From Agrobacterium sp. RAC06 (GTDB lineage Bacteria; Pseudomonadota; Alphaproteobacteria; Rhizobiales; Rhizobiaceae), in the NCBI RefSeq assembly GCF_001713475.1, contig NZ_CP016499.1, positions 1,922,001-1,986,000 on the forward strand: a stretch of DNA of 64,000 nt. The letters run 5' to 3'. Position numbers and translations under genes: made by a program. Shown in pieces: positions 44,077 through 53,449 of the stretch (position 1 is the stretch's first letter; every line of letters begins with the position of its first letter). The notes under the pieces were generated by a model. It searched no databases, had not been told where the DNA came from, and was given only the letters and a program-made list of their open reading frames with translations.

Positions 44077-44874
44077 TTACTCCGCAGCTTCGACGAAGCG
44101 GTGGCGTTCGTAAAGGAACTTCAAGACGGCCTCGCGGGATTTGAGATAGGTGCGGTCGGCGGCGAGCGCGATGCGGTCGCGCGGACGCGGGATCGGAACC
44201 TCCAGCACTTCGCCAATGCGGGCTGCCGGGCCATTGGTCATCATGACGATGCGGTCGGAGAGTAGCACCGCCTCGTCGACGTCATGGGTGATCATGATCA
44301 TCGTATTGCCGAGACGGGAGTGAATCTCCATCACCGCATCCTGCAGATGGGCGCGGGTGAGGGCATCGAGCGCGCCGAAGGGTTCGTCGAGCAGCAGGAT
44401 CTTCGGCTCCATGGCCAGCGCCCGGGCAATGCCGACGCGCTGTTTCATGCCGCCGGAGATCTCAGCCGGACGCTTGTCCTTGGCATGCGCCATCTGCACG
44501 AGATCGAGATTACGCATGACCCATTCATGCTTCTCCGCCCTTGTCTTCTTGCCTGCAAAGACCTTGGAAACGGCGAGATTGACGTTCTCATAGACGGTCA
44601 GCCAGGGCAGCAGCGAGTGGTTCTGGAAGACGACGGCGCGTTCAGGACCGGGTTCGTTGACCTCGACATTTTCGAGGAGGACAGCGCCTGCAGACACCCG
44701 CGTCAGCCCGGCGATCAGGTTCAGCAGCGTGGACTTGCCACAGCCGGAATGGCCGATGATCGAGACGAATTCACCTTTACCGATAGTGAGGCTGACATCC
44801 TTAAGGACCTCGGTCTTTGTGCCGCCACGTTCGAAGCTTTTGTCGATATGGTCGATCTTGAGATAAGCGTTCAT
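44077..44874 (-). CDS. nrtD: Nitrate ABC importer ATPase NrtD
   Basis: Protein of 265 residues with GGAGAGCGACC before the ATG at 44874. Walker A GHSGCGKSTLLN, Q-loop VFQNHSLLPW, signature ISGGMKQRVGIARAL, Walker B ILLLDEPFGALDA, H-loop MITHDVDEAVLLSD. The ISGGMKQR signature and LLPWLTVYENV belong to the nitrate/sulfonate/taurine importer ATPases. It energises NrtB. The upstream extension to 45012 is a shadow of nrtB. Confidence 0.9.
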   Translation of the reverse strand: MNAYLKIDHIDKSFERGGTKTEVLKDVSLTIGKGEFVSIIGHSGCGKSTLLNLIAGLTRVSAGAVLLENVEVNEPGPERAVVFQNHSLLPWLTVYENVNLAVSKVFAGKKTRAEKHEWVMRNLDLVQMAHAKDKRPAEISGGMKQRVGIARALAMEPKILLLDEPFGALDALTRAHLQDAVMEIHSRLGNTMIMITHDVDEAVLLSDRIVMMTNGPAARIGEVLEVPIPRPRDRIALAADRTYLKSREAVLKFLYERHRFVEAAE

Positions 44875-44885
44875 GGTCGCTCTCC

Positions 44886-45782
44886 TCAGTTCTTCGCGGT
44901 GCCGCGGGTGATGACGTTGCCGAGGAATGCGACGAGCTTGTCGAGGACAAAGCCGGTCACGCCGATATAGGCGAGCGCCACGATGATGTCGGAGAGACGC
45001 GAGGAATTCCACGCATCCCAGATGAAGAAGCCGATGCCGACACCGCCGGTCAGCATTTCCGCGGCAACAATCGCGAGCCAGGAGAGGCCGATGCCAATGC
45101 GAAGACCGGTGAAGATGTAAGGGGCGGCGGCCGGCACCATGATGCGGATGAAGAATTCCAGCGGGTTGAGGCGCAGCACGCGGGCAATGTTGCGATAGTC
45201 GTCGGGGATGTTGCGCACGCCGACAGCGGTGTTGATGATGATGGGCCAGATCGAGGTGATGAAGATGACGAAGATCGCCGACGGATTTGAATTCTGGAAG
45301 GCAGCAAGCGAGAGCGGCAGCCAGGCAAGCGGCGGTACCGTGCGCAGGATCTGGAAAATCGGGTCGAGACCACGCATCGCCCAGACAGACTGACCGACAA
45401 CGGCACCGAGAAAGACGCCGACGACGGCGGCGAGCCCGAAGCCGATCGCGACACGCTCGAGCGAGACGAGAACGCGCCAGGCAAGGCCGATATCCTGCGG
45501 CCCATAATCAAAGAACGGGGCGGCGATCAGATCATAGCTGTCGATCCACACCTGTGATGGTGGCGGCAGCGTGGCGCCCGGATTTGAGCAGGCGATCTGC
45601 CAGATACCGAGTAGCGCGATCAGCACCACAAGCGGCGGCAGGACATTGCGACAGATGGCGGCGATTGCCTTCTGGAGGTCGATCTTGCGGGTCGGGCGTT
45701 GTGCGATCATGACGACCGTGCCTGTCCTGGTCGCTGAAATGGCCGTCGCCTCGGTGTCAATCTTGCGGGCGGTTGCGGTCAT
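44886..45782 (-). CDS. nrtB: Nitrate ABC importer permease NrtB
   Basis: Membrane protein of 298 residues with a polar N-terminus, about six helices and the EAA loop (YRNIARVLRLNPLEFFIRIMVPAAAP), followed by IGLSWLAIVAAEML. It forms the nitrate/nitrite channel with NrtD. GAGGACC precedes the ATG. Separated from nrtA by a 164-bp spacer that contains a rhizobial palindromic element. Confidence 0.9.
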   Translation of the reverse strand: MTATARKIDTEATAISATRTGTVVMIAQRPTRKIDLQKAIAAICRNVLPPLVVLIALLGIWQIACSNPGATLPPPSQVWIDSYDLIAAPFFDYGPQDIGLAWRVLVSLERVAIGFGLAAVVGVFLGAVVGQSVWAMRGLDPIFQILRTVPPLAWLPLSLAAFQNSNPSAIFVIFITSIWPIIINTAVGVRNIPDDYRNIARVLRLNPLEFFIRIMVPAAAPYIFTGLRIGIGLSWLAIVAAEMLTGGVGIGFFIWDAWNSSRLSDIIVALAYIGVTGFVLDKLVAFLGNVITRGTAKN

Positions 45783-45824
45783 GGTGTGGTCCTCTTTCGA
45801 GTGGTTTTCGTTGTCATGAAACTG

Positions 45825-45926
45825 CCCCTCACCCTCTCCCCGCAGACGGGGAGAGGGGACGGAACGGCTGCGGCTGAGTCCTTCTCTCCATTTAAGGGGA
45901 GAAGGTGCCGGCAGGCGGATGAGGGG
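45825..45926. repeat. Rhizobial intergenic palindromic (RIME-like) element
   Basis: A 102-bp element bounded by CCCCTCA and TGAGGGG. It contains an inner hairpin (CCTCTCCCCGC...GGGGAGAGG) and the string CTTCTC...GGGGAGAAGGTGCCGGC followed by AGGCGGATGAGGGG. Elements with these CTCATCCGCC/TTCTCCCC blocks are very common between genes in Rhizobium, Agrobacterium and Sinorhizobium. It lies within the nrtA-nrtB spacer and may set the ratio of receptor to permease mRNA. Confidence 0.72.
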
Positions 45927-45946
45927 CCGTGATCGGAACTAGGTCC

Positions 45947-47245
45947 TTACGCCCCGGCCTTGATCGTCAGGCTGTCGAGATAGGCCTTCGGATTTTCCGG
46001 ATCGAAGACCTTGCCGTCGAAGAAGGTTTCCGGACCGCGCGAGGTCGATGCCGGGATGTCGGCGGCAGCAATGCCGAGATCAGCGGCCGCCGCACGCCAG
46101 ATGTCTTCGCGGTTGACCTTATCGACCAGCGCCTTGATGTCGGTGTCGGGTGCGAACTTGCCCCAGCGGATGTTCTCCGTGAGGAACCAGGCGTCATGGC
46201 TCTTGAAGGGATAGGAAGCGTGGTCCTTCCAGAACTTCATCTCGAGCCCGGTGTTTTCGGCGAGACGGCCATTGCCGTAGTTGATGGTGCCCTTGAGGCG
46301 ACCGGCGACATCCTTCGGAGGCACATTGAACCACTGGCGCTTGCCGAGGATCGCCGACATCTCTTCCTTGTTGTCCATGCTGTCGGCCCAGATCTGGGCT
46401 TCCATGACGGCCATCATGAGCGCCTTTGCGGCGTTTGGATTCTTTTCGATCCAGTCGGTGCGCAGGGCGAGCGCCTTTTCCGGATGCCCCTTCCAAAGCT
46501 CGCCGGTGGTGCAGGCGGTAAAGCCGATGCCCTGATTGACGAGCTGCTCGTTCCACGGCTCCCCGACACAGAAGGCGTCCATGTTGCCGACCTTCATGTT
46601 GGCCACCATCTGCGGCGGCGGAACAACGATGGTGGAGACGTCCTTGTCCGGGTCGATGCCTCCGGCTGCCAGCCAGTAGCGGAGCCAGAGGTCATGCGTG
46701 CCACCGGGGAAGGTCATCGCGACCTTGATCTCGTTGCCGGCTGCCTTCTTGGCGGCGAAGGCTTCCTTCAGCTTGGAAGCGTCGAGCTGCACGCCGGTCT
46801 CGGCATATTCCGTGGCGACCGAAATGCCCTGGCTGTCGAGATTGAGCCGGGCAATGATCGACATCGGCACCGGCACGTTGTTCTGCGTCACCTTGCCGGT
46901 CGATATCAGGTAGGGCATCGGGGTCAGGATATGCGCGCCGTCGATGCCGTTCGCTTCACCGCCGAGCACGAGATTGTCGCGGGTGGCACCCCAGGAAGCC
47001 TGTTTGAGGACTTCCACTTCGGTGAGACCATATTTCGCAAACAGCCCCTTTTCCTGCGCGATGATCAGCGGTGCGGCATCGGTGAGCGCGATATAGCCGA
47101 GCTTCACACCGGTCACTTCAGGCCCGGCGGTTGCGGCGAAAGCGCCCGACGGAAATGCCAGGCGAGCCGCGCTTGCAAGTGCTGCCGCAGAACCGATCTT
47201 GAGAATCTGACGCCGGCTGATGCTCGTTGCTGTGGTCTTGGTCAT
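45947..47245 (-). CDS. nrtA: Periplasmic nitrate-binding protein NrtA
   Basis: Protein of 432 residues with a Tat-type signal (SRRQILKIGSAAALASAARL). CmpA/NrtA-family features: KLGYIALTDAAPLIIAQEKG, LTPMPYLIS, WLRYWLAAGGIDPDKDVSTIVVPPPQMVANM and AFCVGEPWN. It captures nitrate (and perhaps nitrite) for NrtBD. GAGGGGC precedes the ATG at 47245. First gene behind the sigma-54 promoter and leader. NasS, 354 nt upstream, is its signal-less relative. Confidence 0.92.
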   Translation of the reverse strand: MTKTTATSISRRQILKIGSAAALASAARLAFPSGAFAATAGPEVTGVKLGYIALTDAAPLIIAQEKGLFAKYGLTEVEVLKQASWGATRDNLVLGGEANGIDGAHILTPMPYLISTGKVTQNNVPVPMSIIARLNLDSQGISVATEYAETGVQLDASKLKEAFAAKKAAGNEIKVAMTFPGGTHDLWLRYWLAAGGIDPDKDVSTIVVPPPQMVANMKVGNMDAFCVGEPWNEQLVNQGIGFTACTTGELWKGHPEKALALRTDWIEKNPNAAKALMMAVMEAQIWADSMDNKEEMSAILGKRQWFNVPPKDVAGRLKGTINYGNGRLAENTGLEMKFWKDHASYPFKSHDAWFLTENIRWGKFAPDTDIKALVDKVNREDIWRAAAADLGIAAADIPASTSRGPETFFDGKVFDPENPKAYLDSLTIKAGA

Positions 47246-47436
47246 AGCTGTGTGCCCCTCTTTGTCTGTTGACGGAGATCCGGAAAAACGAAAAAACGCC
47301 GCGTGCTATCTTGCGAGGTCCTGGCGGGAGGAGCCGGACAGCAAGAAGCCTGCGACGTCATTGTCTGATGGTTATCTGCGCCGATAAGGCGCTCATCCGT
47401 CCCGCGATCGCCGTTGACCGTGGACATCAAGAGCGA
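47246..47436 (-). promoter_or_regulatory. Leader of nrtA, candidate NasT-controlled attenuator
   Basis: The RNA from the sigma-54 promoter would carry about 180 nt before nrtA. Seen on this strand: a GCGCC-TTATC-GGCGC hairpin (47392-47378), a long imperfect hairpin bounded by CTTGC and GCAAG (47345-47310), and then two T-runs (47296-47291 and 47288-47284). ANTAR proteins such as NasT bind paired small hairpins and prevent formation of a leader terminator. This layout fits, but the folding was not computed and the gap between hairpin and T-run is longer than ideal. Confidence 0.5.
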
Positions 47437-47452
47437 AGCAAGGGCCGTGCCA
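47437..47452 (-). promoter_or_regulatory. Sigma-54 promoter of the nitrate operon
   Basis: Minus strand TGGCACGGCCCTTGCT: the invariant GG and GC are separated by exactly 10 bp and the context matches the TGGCAC-N5-TTGCT consensus. It lies 192 nt upstream of the nrtA ATG. Dependence on RpoN and therefore on NtrC fits nitrogen control of nitrate assimilation. An inverted repeat CACGA-N4-TCGTG near 47560-47575 is a possible but imperfect activator site. Confidence 0.8.
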
Positions 47453-47599
47453 GTTTCACCTGGCGACGGTTAAGCGTCGGAAAAACAAGCGCTGTTTCAA
47501 GGGCAGGCACGACCGCCTCTCGACGGTCGCAAGATCAGCCTGCTCGTTCCAGAACACGACTTTTCGTGCAAATGCCTCAGGTTTGTGCACCGCAGCGCA

Positions 47600-48898
47600 T
47601 CAGCCATCGACCGTCCCCACGCCTGACGACGAGGCTGATCGGACCGGAAATCCCTCGACGTAAGCCTGCACCGCATCCGGATCAAAACGCTTGCCATCCA
47701 TGAAACCCTCATAGCCGCCAGCGCCCTTCTCGCTCGCCTCGTCCGGCATGGCAGCATCCTGTCCCAGCGCTGTCAGATAGAGGTCCGGCCGAAAAGCGCT
47801 CCGCGCATGTGCCATGCCTTCATCGCTGAAGTCTGTCTGGCCCCAGCGAAGCATCTGGCTGTAGATCCACGATGCCTGATCTGGCCGCGGATGGTTGGCG
47901 GCCCCGCGATGGAAAAGGAAATAATCCGGGACGACCCGTTTCGTCCCCTGCGCATCAAGACTGAACTCGCCATTCAATACGCGGCGAATGATGCCAGTGG
48001 GCGCTGCGATGTATTCCGGCGCGCTCAGGATCCCGGCAAGCTCGTTGTGGTGACCTGGGTCATCGCACCAGCGCGCCGCCCGATCGAGGGCGACGATCAG
48101 ACGGGAGACGGTATCGACATTCGCATCGGCCCAGTCGGGGCGCATGCCGAGCACCTTCTCAGGTGCCAGAGGCCAGATATCCTGCTTGGCAGCCACGATG
48201 CGCCCCGTGCCTCGTTCCGACGCAATCATGTTCCAGGGTGCCCCGACGCAGAAGCCATCGATTGCGCCAGCCGCGAGCGCATCCGACGTCAGCGGTGGCG
48301 GAACCACCACCAGCTTCACGTCCCGGTCCGGATCGATGCCGCCAGCCGCCAGCCAGTAGCGGAACTCATAATTATGCGAGGAGAAGGGATAGGTCATCCC
48401 GAGTGTTGGCACCGGTTCGCCCCGCGCGCGCATGTCGGCGAGCAAGGCCGCCAGTGCCCTGGCATTGGCCAGGGCATCCGCATCGTCTGCCAGCCCCGTC
48501 AAAGACTTCATCCGTTCGAAGATTCGGGCGGACAACGTGATAGCATTGCCACCGCGACCGAGGGAAAAGGGCGCGATGGTCGGCGAGGGATTGGATCCAA
48601 GCCCGAGCATGGATGCGACGGGCATCGGCGAGAGCATGTGCGCAATGTCGAACTGGCGGAAAGCGAGACGGTCGCGGACATTGGCCCAGGTGACGTCCCG
48701 GACCAGCTCGAGATGCAGTCCCTCCCTTTCGGCAAAACCAAGCTCTGCAGCTGCGATCAGGATCGAGGCATCCATCAGCGGGATGTAGCCTGCCCTGAGC
48801 GTCCTCTGCTCCTTGCCACGCACAGTCACGGGGGCATGGATGGCCGTATCGCCGGATTGGGTTGAAACCATATCGCTCACCAGCATTCTCCGATCCAC
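47600..48898 (-). CDS. nasS: Nitrate sensor NasS
   Basis: Protein of 432 residues (GTG at 48898; an ATG at 48886 is possible). It has the NrtA fold: LRAGYIPLMDASILIAAAELG, HMLSPMPVASML, FRYWLAAGGIDPDRDVKLVVVPPP and GFCVGAPWN. It has no signal peptide, so it stays in the cytoplasm. In studied systems NasS holds NasT inactive without nitrate and releases it when nitrate or nitrite binds. It follows nasT by 7 nt and precedes the nrtA leader on which NasT would act. Confidence 0.88.
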   Translation of the reverse strand: MDRRMLVSDMVSTQSGDTAIHAPVTVRGKEQRTLRAGYIPLMDASILIAAAELGFAEREGLHLELVRDVTWANVRDRLAFRQFDIAHMLSPMPVASMLGLGSNPSPTIAPFSLGRGGNAITLSARIFERMKSLTGLADDADALANARALAALLADMRARGEPVPTLGMTYPFSSHNYEFRYWLAAGGIDPDRDVKLVVVPPPLTSDALAAGAIDGFCVGAPWNMIASERGTGRIVAAKQDIWPLAPEKVLGMRPDWADANVDTVSRLIVALDRAARWCDDPGHHNELAGILSAPEYIAAPTGIIRRVLNGEFSLDAQGTKRVVPDYFLFHRGAANHPRPDQASWIYSQMLRWGQTDFSDEGMAHARSAFRPDLYLTALGQDAAMPDEASEKGAGGYEGFMDGKRFDPDAVQAYVEGFPVRSASSSGVGTVDG

Positions 48899-48905
48899 GC
48901 CGCGC

Positions 48906-49499
48906 TCACAGTAGCAGTCCTGCAGCCGTCACGACGCTCTGGGCGATGTCGGCCAGCTTCTTCTTTTCGTTCATGGCGGTCTGTCGAAGCAGAGCGAAAG
49001 CCTGCTCCTCGCTCAAGCCCCGCATTTTCATCAGGATGCCCTTGGCGCGCTCGATGACCTTGCGCTCCTCGAGGGCATTGCGCGCCTCGACCAGTTCGCG
49101 TTGAAGGCGGCTGAAGGCATTGAAGCGGCTCACCGCCATGTCGAGGATCGGCTTGATCCGCTCTTTCTTCAGCCCATCAACCACATAGGCCGATACGCCG
49201 GCATCGACGGCAGCCTCGATGGCGGCAGTATCCGAGCGGTCGACAAACATGGCAATCGGCCGCGAAATCATCCGGGTGAGCTGGAACATATGCTCCATCA
49301 TGTCACGATTGGGGTTCTCGATGTCGATGATGATGACGTCAGGATCCATCGTCTCGATCAGCCGCGCCACGCCCTGCATCTCATGGATCACCCGGACATT
49401 CAGATGCCCAGCTTCGTTCAGCCCCTCTTCGATGATCGAGGCCCGAATGGCATTTTCGTCAATGACAAGGATCGTCAGGTCGGAGGAGGTCTTCGCCAT
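48906..49499 (-). CDS. nasT: ANTAR-domain antiterminator NasT
   Basis: Protein of 197 residues from the ATG at 49499. A receiver-like domain (ILVIDENAIRASIIEEG, VIIIDIENPNRDMMEH) is followed by a coiled coil and a C-terminal ANTAR RNA-binding domain (RKVIERAKGILMKMRGLSEEQAFALLRQTAMNEKKKL). It binds leader RNA hairpins to allow read-through into the nitrate genes when released from NasS. The receiver has an Asn-rich active-site loop, consistent with control by NasS rather than phosphorylation. The chosen start removes 18 residues of the longer frame; its ribosome site is weak. Confidence 0.88.
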   Translation of the reverse strand: MAKTSSDLTILVIDENAIRASIIEEGLNEAGHLNVRVIHEMQGVARLIETMDPDVIIIDIENPNRDMMEHMFQLTRMISRPIAMFVDRSDTAAIEAAVDAGVSAYVVDGLKKERIKPILDMAVSRFNAFSRLQRELVEARNALEERKVIERAKGILMKMRGLSEEQAFALLRQTAMNEKKKLADIAQSVVTAAGLLL

Positions 49500-49876
49500 A
49501 GTCAGACCACGGTTGCCAGAAGCAGCCACGAGATCCTCGTGATACTTAGACATCTCCCCGGATCCACTGCTTCGCCCAAAACGCGCCGTGGCTTCCTTGC
49601 AAGTGCATGGCGTATTGTGTGTACGGACAATGAGATCTCCCGGTCATATATTCCGGTAGCAATGCAATTCTCACGCCAGATTTCACGCTCGAGATGTGAA
49701 GATGAGATCGTAAACGCCGCGCTGTTCGGACGGTGAAGCAGTATTCCACATTGCTGTGCAATTCCTGAGCCCACCGATAGGATGAGGCGAGAAACACCAT
49801 CCTGGCAATGCACTCGTATTTCCAGCTGACGCCTGAAGATATCACTCCGATTTTCTCAAGCCCAGTCTACTCACGG
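49500..49876. other. Intergenic region between the nitrate and MacAB-like modules
   Basis: No gene recognised. It should contain the nasT promoter (minus strand). AT-rich compared with its neighbours around 49640-49720. No repeat copy of the 310-bp family was found here. Confidence 0.4.
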
Positions 49877-50653
49877 TCAGGCATTTGAGTCCGTTGCGCG
49901 CTCTGCAACGACAGAAACGGCCGACGTCTTGGCTTCGGGCTTTGTCGTGACAATGATTCCATCGACGATTTCGATGATGCGGTCCGTCCGGCGCGCGAGC
50001 TCAAGATTGTGTGTCACGATCAGGAAGGTCGTCTTCTCCCGTCGGTTGACGTCTCGCATCATCGCAAACACCTCGTCGGCGGACTGGCTGTCGAGATTGC
50101 CGGTCGGCTCGTCAGCCAGAACCAGTGCCGGTTTCATGGCAAGCGCTCGCGCGATGGCGACGCGCTGTTGCTGCCCGCCAGACATGCGATTGGCGGGGCT
50201 GTTCTTGAACGGGGCTAGCCCCACCTTGTCGAGCAGGATGCCTGCCTGCTCCCGCATTGCCTGACTGGGCCAGCCCTTGTCGAGCAGCATCGGCATCATC
50301 ACGTTCTCGACCGCAGTAAAGGCCGAAATCAGGTGATGATACTGGAAGACGAAGCCGATGCTGTGTCCCCTGAGGCTCGTCTGTGCCGCATCGCTGAGGC
50401 CTGCCGTATCCTCGCCTTCGATCTGCATCCGGCCGGAGGTCGGACGATCGAGCAGGCCGATGATGTTGAGAAGCGTGCTCTTGCCGGATCCGGAGGGACC
50501 GATCAGGGCGCAGAACTCCCCCTCCTGGAGGACGAGGTCTATGCCATGCAGCACCTCCGTCTCGATCTCCGTCCCGACGCCGAAAGACTTGGTGACCCCC
50601 TCAAGGCGCAGCACGGTCTTGTCTGTCGGTGCGGGCTTATCCACGGATCGCAT
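49877..50653 (-). CDS. MacB/LolD-type ABC ATPase
   Basis: Protein of 258 residues from the ATG at 50653, overlapping the permease end by 17 nt. Walker [24 protein letters not shown], signature [16 protein letters not shown], Walker [15 protein letters not shown]-loop VTHNLELA. The [10 protein letters not shown] string is typical of the LolD/MacB/FtsE group. With the FtsX-type permease and HlyD-like adaptor it forms a three-part export or envelope system. Confidence 0.87.
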   Translation of the reverse strand: MRSVDKPAPTDKTVLRLEGVTKSFGVGTEIETEVLHGIDLVLQEGEFCALIGPSGSGKSTLLNIIGLLDRPTSGRMQIEGEDTAGLSDAAQTSLRGHSIGFVFQYHHLISAFTAVENVMMPMLLDKGWPSQAMREQAGILLDKVGLAPFKNSPANRMSGGQQQRVAIARALAMKPALVLADEPTGNLDSQSADEVFAMMRDVNRREKTTFLIVTHNLELARRTDRIIEIVDGIIVTTKPEAKTSAVSVVAERATDSNA

Positions 50654-51878
50654 CCACTGGATCGAGACGGGCGGCACTGAGCGCCGGAAGGACGGCGGTC
50701 ACCAGACCGGTAAGGGCCGCAACCACAGCGGTGGCGACGAAGAGCGACGGCTGAAGCGCAATCGGAAAGAACTCGGTGCCGTCGGGGTTCCTGGCAAAGG
50801 CACGCCAGACGAGAACGAAGCCGGCTCCGAGCGCAGACCCGGCCAGCGATCCCAGCATGCCGATCACGGCCCCCTGGACGAGAAAGACCCGCATCACCTG
50901 GGCGCGCGACGCCCCCATGGCCCTGAGGATGCCAATTTCGCGGGATCGCTGAACGACGGACACCACCAGCACGCTGGATATGCCGAGCGCCACCGCGATC
51001 GCCACAAAGAACTGGATGACGTAATTGGCGATCGACTGGGTCTTGAGTGCAGTGAACAACTCCTCGAAGGTCTTGATCCAGCTCTCGGCATTGACGCCGA
51101 GAGCCGAGCGCAGATCGGTGGCCACCACTTCCGCCTGATAGGCGTCGATCAGATTGACGCTGAGGCTGGTCACGCCCCCTGCCAGCCCAAGCAGGGATTG
51201 CGCCGATCGCAGGGACACGAAGACGCTGCGCTGATTGACCTCCTTGTTGCCGAGATCGAAGGTCCCGCCGATGATGAAGGTCTGGTCGGAGCCGCTTGTG
51301 GTCTTCGTGCTGGTGGTGCGGATGCGCAGTTTCTCGCCGACCCCGATACCGAGATCGCTTGCAAGTTCAATGCCGATGAGCACGCCATTGGGCGACAGTG
51401 TCGCCGAGCCGGAGATCATCTTTTCGGGCAGCGCGATGATCCGGTAAAAGGCGTCCGGCTCCATCCCGGTCACCGAGACCGCATCGGCGACCTCGCCGCG
51501 CACGGCAAAGGCGGCACCGACGACCGCCGGTGACACGGTGACGATGTCAGGACGTGCTGTCAGCTGGGCGGCAATCGCCTGCCATTGGTCAATCGAGCGC
51601 AGCCTTTGCGCCGGTTTCTGCACGATCGCGAATGTCTGGAGAGCTGTCGCCGTGCGCTGGGGCCGGGCCACCTCCTCGCTCGGCGAAATCACGATATGGG
51701 CCTGGGTGGAAAGGACCCGGCTGAAGATATTGGCCTGAACACCCGCGAGCAACGAAGACATGAAGACGATGACGGAAACACCCACCGCCGCCCCGACAAT
51801 GGTCAACAGGGTCTGCATCCGCCCCTCGAGCAGGAAGCGGAAAGCGGCAATCAGTTCGAACGGCAACCAGGTTTTCAT
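50637..51878 (-). CDS. FtsX/MacB-type ABC permease
   Basis: Protein of 413 residues with the MacB layout: N-terminal helix ([21 protein letters not shown]), a large periplasmic domain, then three C-terminal helices including [27 protein letters not shown], the FtsX-family motif. It is a mechanotransmission-type permease rather than a classic channel. It overlaps the adaptor gene by 4 nt (ATGA) and the ATPase by 17 nt, so the three are coupled. Confidence 0.85.
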   Translation of the reverse strand: MKTWLPFELIAAFRFLLEGRMQTLLTIVGAAVGVSVIVFMSSLLAGVQANIFSRVLSTQAHIVISPSEEVARPQRTATALQTFAIVQKPAQRLRSIDQWQAIAAQLTARPDIVTVSPAVVGAAFAVRGEVADAVSVTGMEPDAFYRIIALPEKMISGSATLSPNGVLIGIELASDLGIGVGEKLRIRTTSTKTTSGSDQTFIIGGTFDLGNKEVNQRSVFVSLRSAQSLLGLAGGVTSLSVNLIDAYQAEVVATDLRSALGVNAESWIKTFEELFTALKTQSIANYVIQFFVAIAVALGISSVLVVSVVQRSREIGILRAMGASRAQVMRVFLVQGAVIGMLGSLAGSALGAGFVLVWRAFARNPDGTEFFPIALQPSLFVATAVVAALTGLVTAVLPALSAARLDPVDAIRG

Positions 51879-53098
51879 GGGGATACCGCACCGTCAGCGA
51901 CGCGGACGCGCGCACCCGCCACGACGGTCGTGACCGTCGTGGCAATGACGAGGTCGCCGACAACAAGTCCATCGAGGATCTCCATGCTGGCGATCCCCCT
52001 CAGACCCAGGGTGACGGGCCGCTCGACGGCATGCCCGTCGAGGATCAGCAGCACCTTGGGCGCGGCACTGGCGGCATCGCGAACAGCCGCATTGGCAACC
52101 ACCAGCGCATTCTCATGGCGGGCGACCTCGATGTCGACCGATACGGTCATGTCCTCCTTGAGGTAGCTGGGTGGCGCATCGATGGAGAGCTTGACCTCGA
52201 CGGAGCCCTTGTCGGCATCGACAGTCGGACTGATCGTTGCGACGGCGGCGCGAAAATTCTCCTCCGGATAGGCATCGGCCGAGGCAAGGGCCGGCTGGGC
52301 GATGCGGATCACGTCGAGATTGCGCTCGTCGATCTGCACGACAAGCTGCTTGGACCTGTCTGGCGCGAGCACAAGAAGCGGCGTCCCCGCCTGAACGATG
52401 GCCCCTTCTTCGACGGCTCTCTGGATGACGACGCCCGTGACGGGGGCGGTGATCAGTGTCAGGCCCAAGCCGGCCTGCGCGGCCCTGAGCACCGCCTCGG
52501 CCCGGACGACGGCACCCTTTGCCGCCGCATGGCCACTGCCGCCGACGGATAGGCTCTTCACCTGCAACTCGGCTGATCGGACCTCAGTCTTGGCAATATC
52601 GAAGGCGCGCTGAAGATCCTCAACGGTCTCGCCGGTCGCAATCGAACGCTCGGCCAGTTGCAAGGCACGGGCCAGTTGGGATTCGGCATTGCGCAGGGTC
52701 GCCTTGGTCTGGATCAAGGTCTGCTCGGCCAGTGGCAGCGTCAGTTCCTCCACCTGTCGGAGGCTCGTTCGCGCCTCTGACAGGGATGCGGCTGCCTGGT
52801 CGACGGCAGCCCTTGCCTGCCGGTCATCGAGGGTGATGAGTGCATCGCCTTTGCGAACAGCGGCACCCTGCCTCACAAGGACGGTGAGCACGGTTCCGAT
52901 GATCTGGCTTCCGATATTGACACCCGATGGTGTCTCGACGCGGCCACTGGCCACGACCGTCTGGATGACGGTGCTGCGGACAACAGAGAGCGCCGCGATC
53001 TTCTCACCCAGGACAAAGGGAATGCCAAAGTAGACGCTGACTGTGGCGAAGACGGTGGCACAGATCGTCCCGGCGATAAGTTTAGGCCCAATCTTCAT
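51875..53098 (-). CDS. HlyD/MacA-type periplasmic adaptor
   Basis: Protein of 407 residues from the ATG at 53098 (GGAGAGCG upstream). An N-terminal anchor (LIAGTICATVFATVSVYFG) is followed by a split lipoyl domain (VETPSGVNIGSQIIGTVL and ITAPVTGVVIQRAVEEGAIVQ) flanking a long coiled coil (RAAVDQAAASLSEARTSLRQ). A beta-barrel and membrane-proximal domain complete it. It connects the MacB-like permease to an outer-membrane channel encoded elsewhere. The cargo (drug, siderophore or glycolipid) cannot be told from sequence. Confidence 0.85.
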   Translation of the reverse strand: MKIGPKLIAGTICATVFATVSVYFGIPFVLGEKIAALSVVRSTVIQTVVASGRVETPSGVNIGSQIIGTVLTVLVRQGAAVRKGDALITLDDRQARAAVDQAAASLSEARTSLRQVEELTLPLAEQTLIQTKATLRNAESQLARALQLAERSIATGETVEDLQRAFDIAKTEVRSAELQVKSLSVGGSGHAAAKGAVVRAEAVLRAAQAGLGLTLITAPVTGVVIQRAVEEGAIVQAGTPLLVLAPDRSKQLVVQIDERNLDVIRIAQPALASADAYPEENFRAAVATISPTVDADKGSVEVKLSIDAPPSYLKEDMTVSVDIEVARHENALVVANAAVRDAASAAPKVLLILDGHAVERPVTLGLRGIASMEILDGLVVGDLVIATTVTTVVAGARVRVADGAVSP

Positions 53099-53292
53099 GA
53101 CGCTCTCCGCCGAGAGCGACCGGACAGGACCCGACTGCGTGAAAGTTTCATGCGGGCGGATGCGGAGGCGCACCTCGCATGGGTCACGTCTCTGGGGCCG
53201 CGAGGACAGATGTGCTTCATGCTCGTTCACATATGCCCTGCGCGCTTGCGGCAACAGGATCGGAAGATACTTACGTTACCGAGACGGACACG

Positions 53293-53409
53293 ATGCGTTG
53301 GAGCCAGAGCAGCAAGGCAATCCTGCTCACGGTCATTATGTGCTTCTGGCTCGCCATCCTGCCGACTTTTGCGACAATGGCAGCCCTTGTCCGCGAGGGT
53401 CTGGCCTGA
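53293..53409 (+). CDS. Possible 38-residue membrane protein
   Basis: ATG at 53293 encodes MRWSQSSKAILLTVIM, then CFWLAILPTFATMAALVREGLA: a basic start and one membrane helix. The upstream GAGACGG is a mediocre ribosome site. It lies alone in the 351-nt gap between the adaptor gene and 53450, divergent from the former. Composition supports a real small membrane protein, but nothing else does. Confidence 0.35.
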   Translation: MRWSQSSKAILLTVIMCFWLAILPTFATMAALVREGLA

Positions 53410-53449
53410 GAAAGACGTTCCGCCATTCCATACCGCTGAGCGGCGACTG

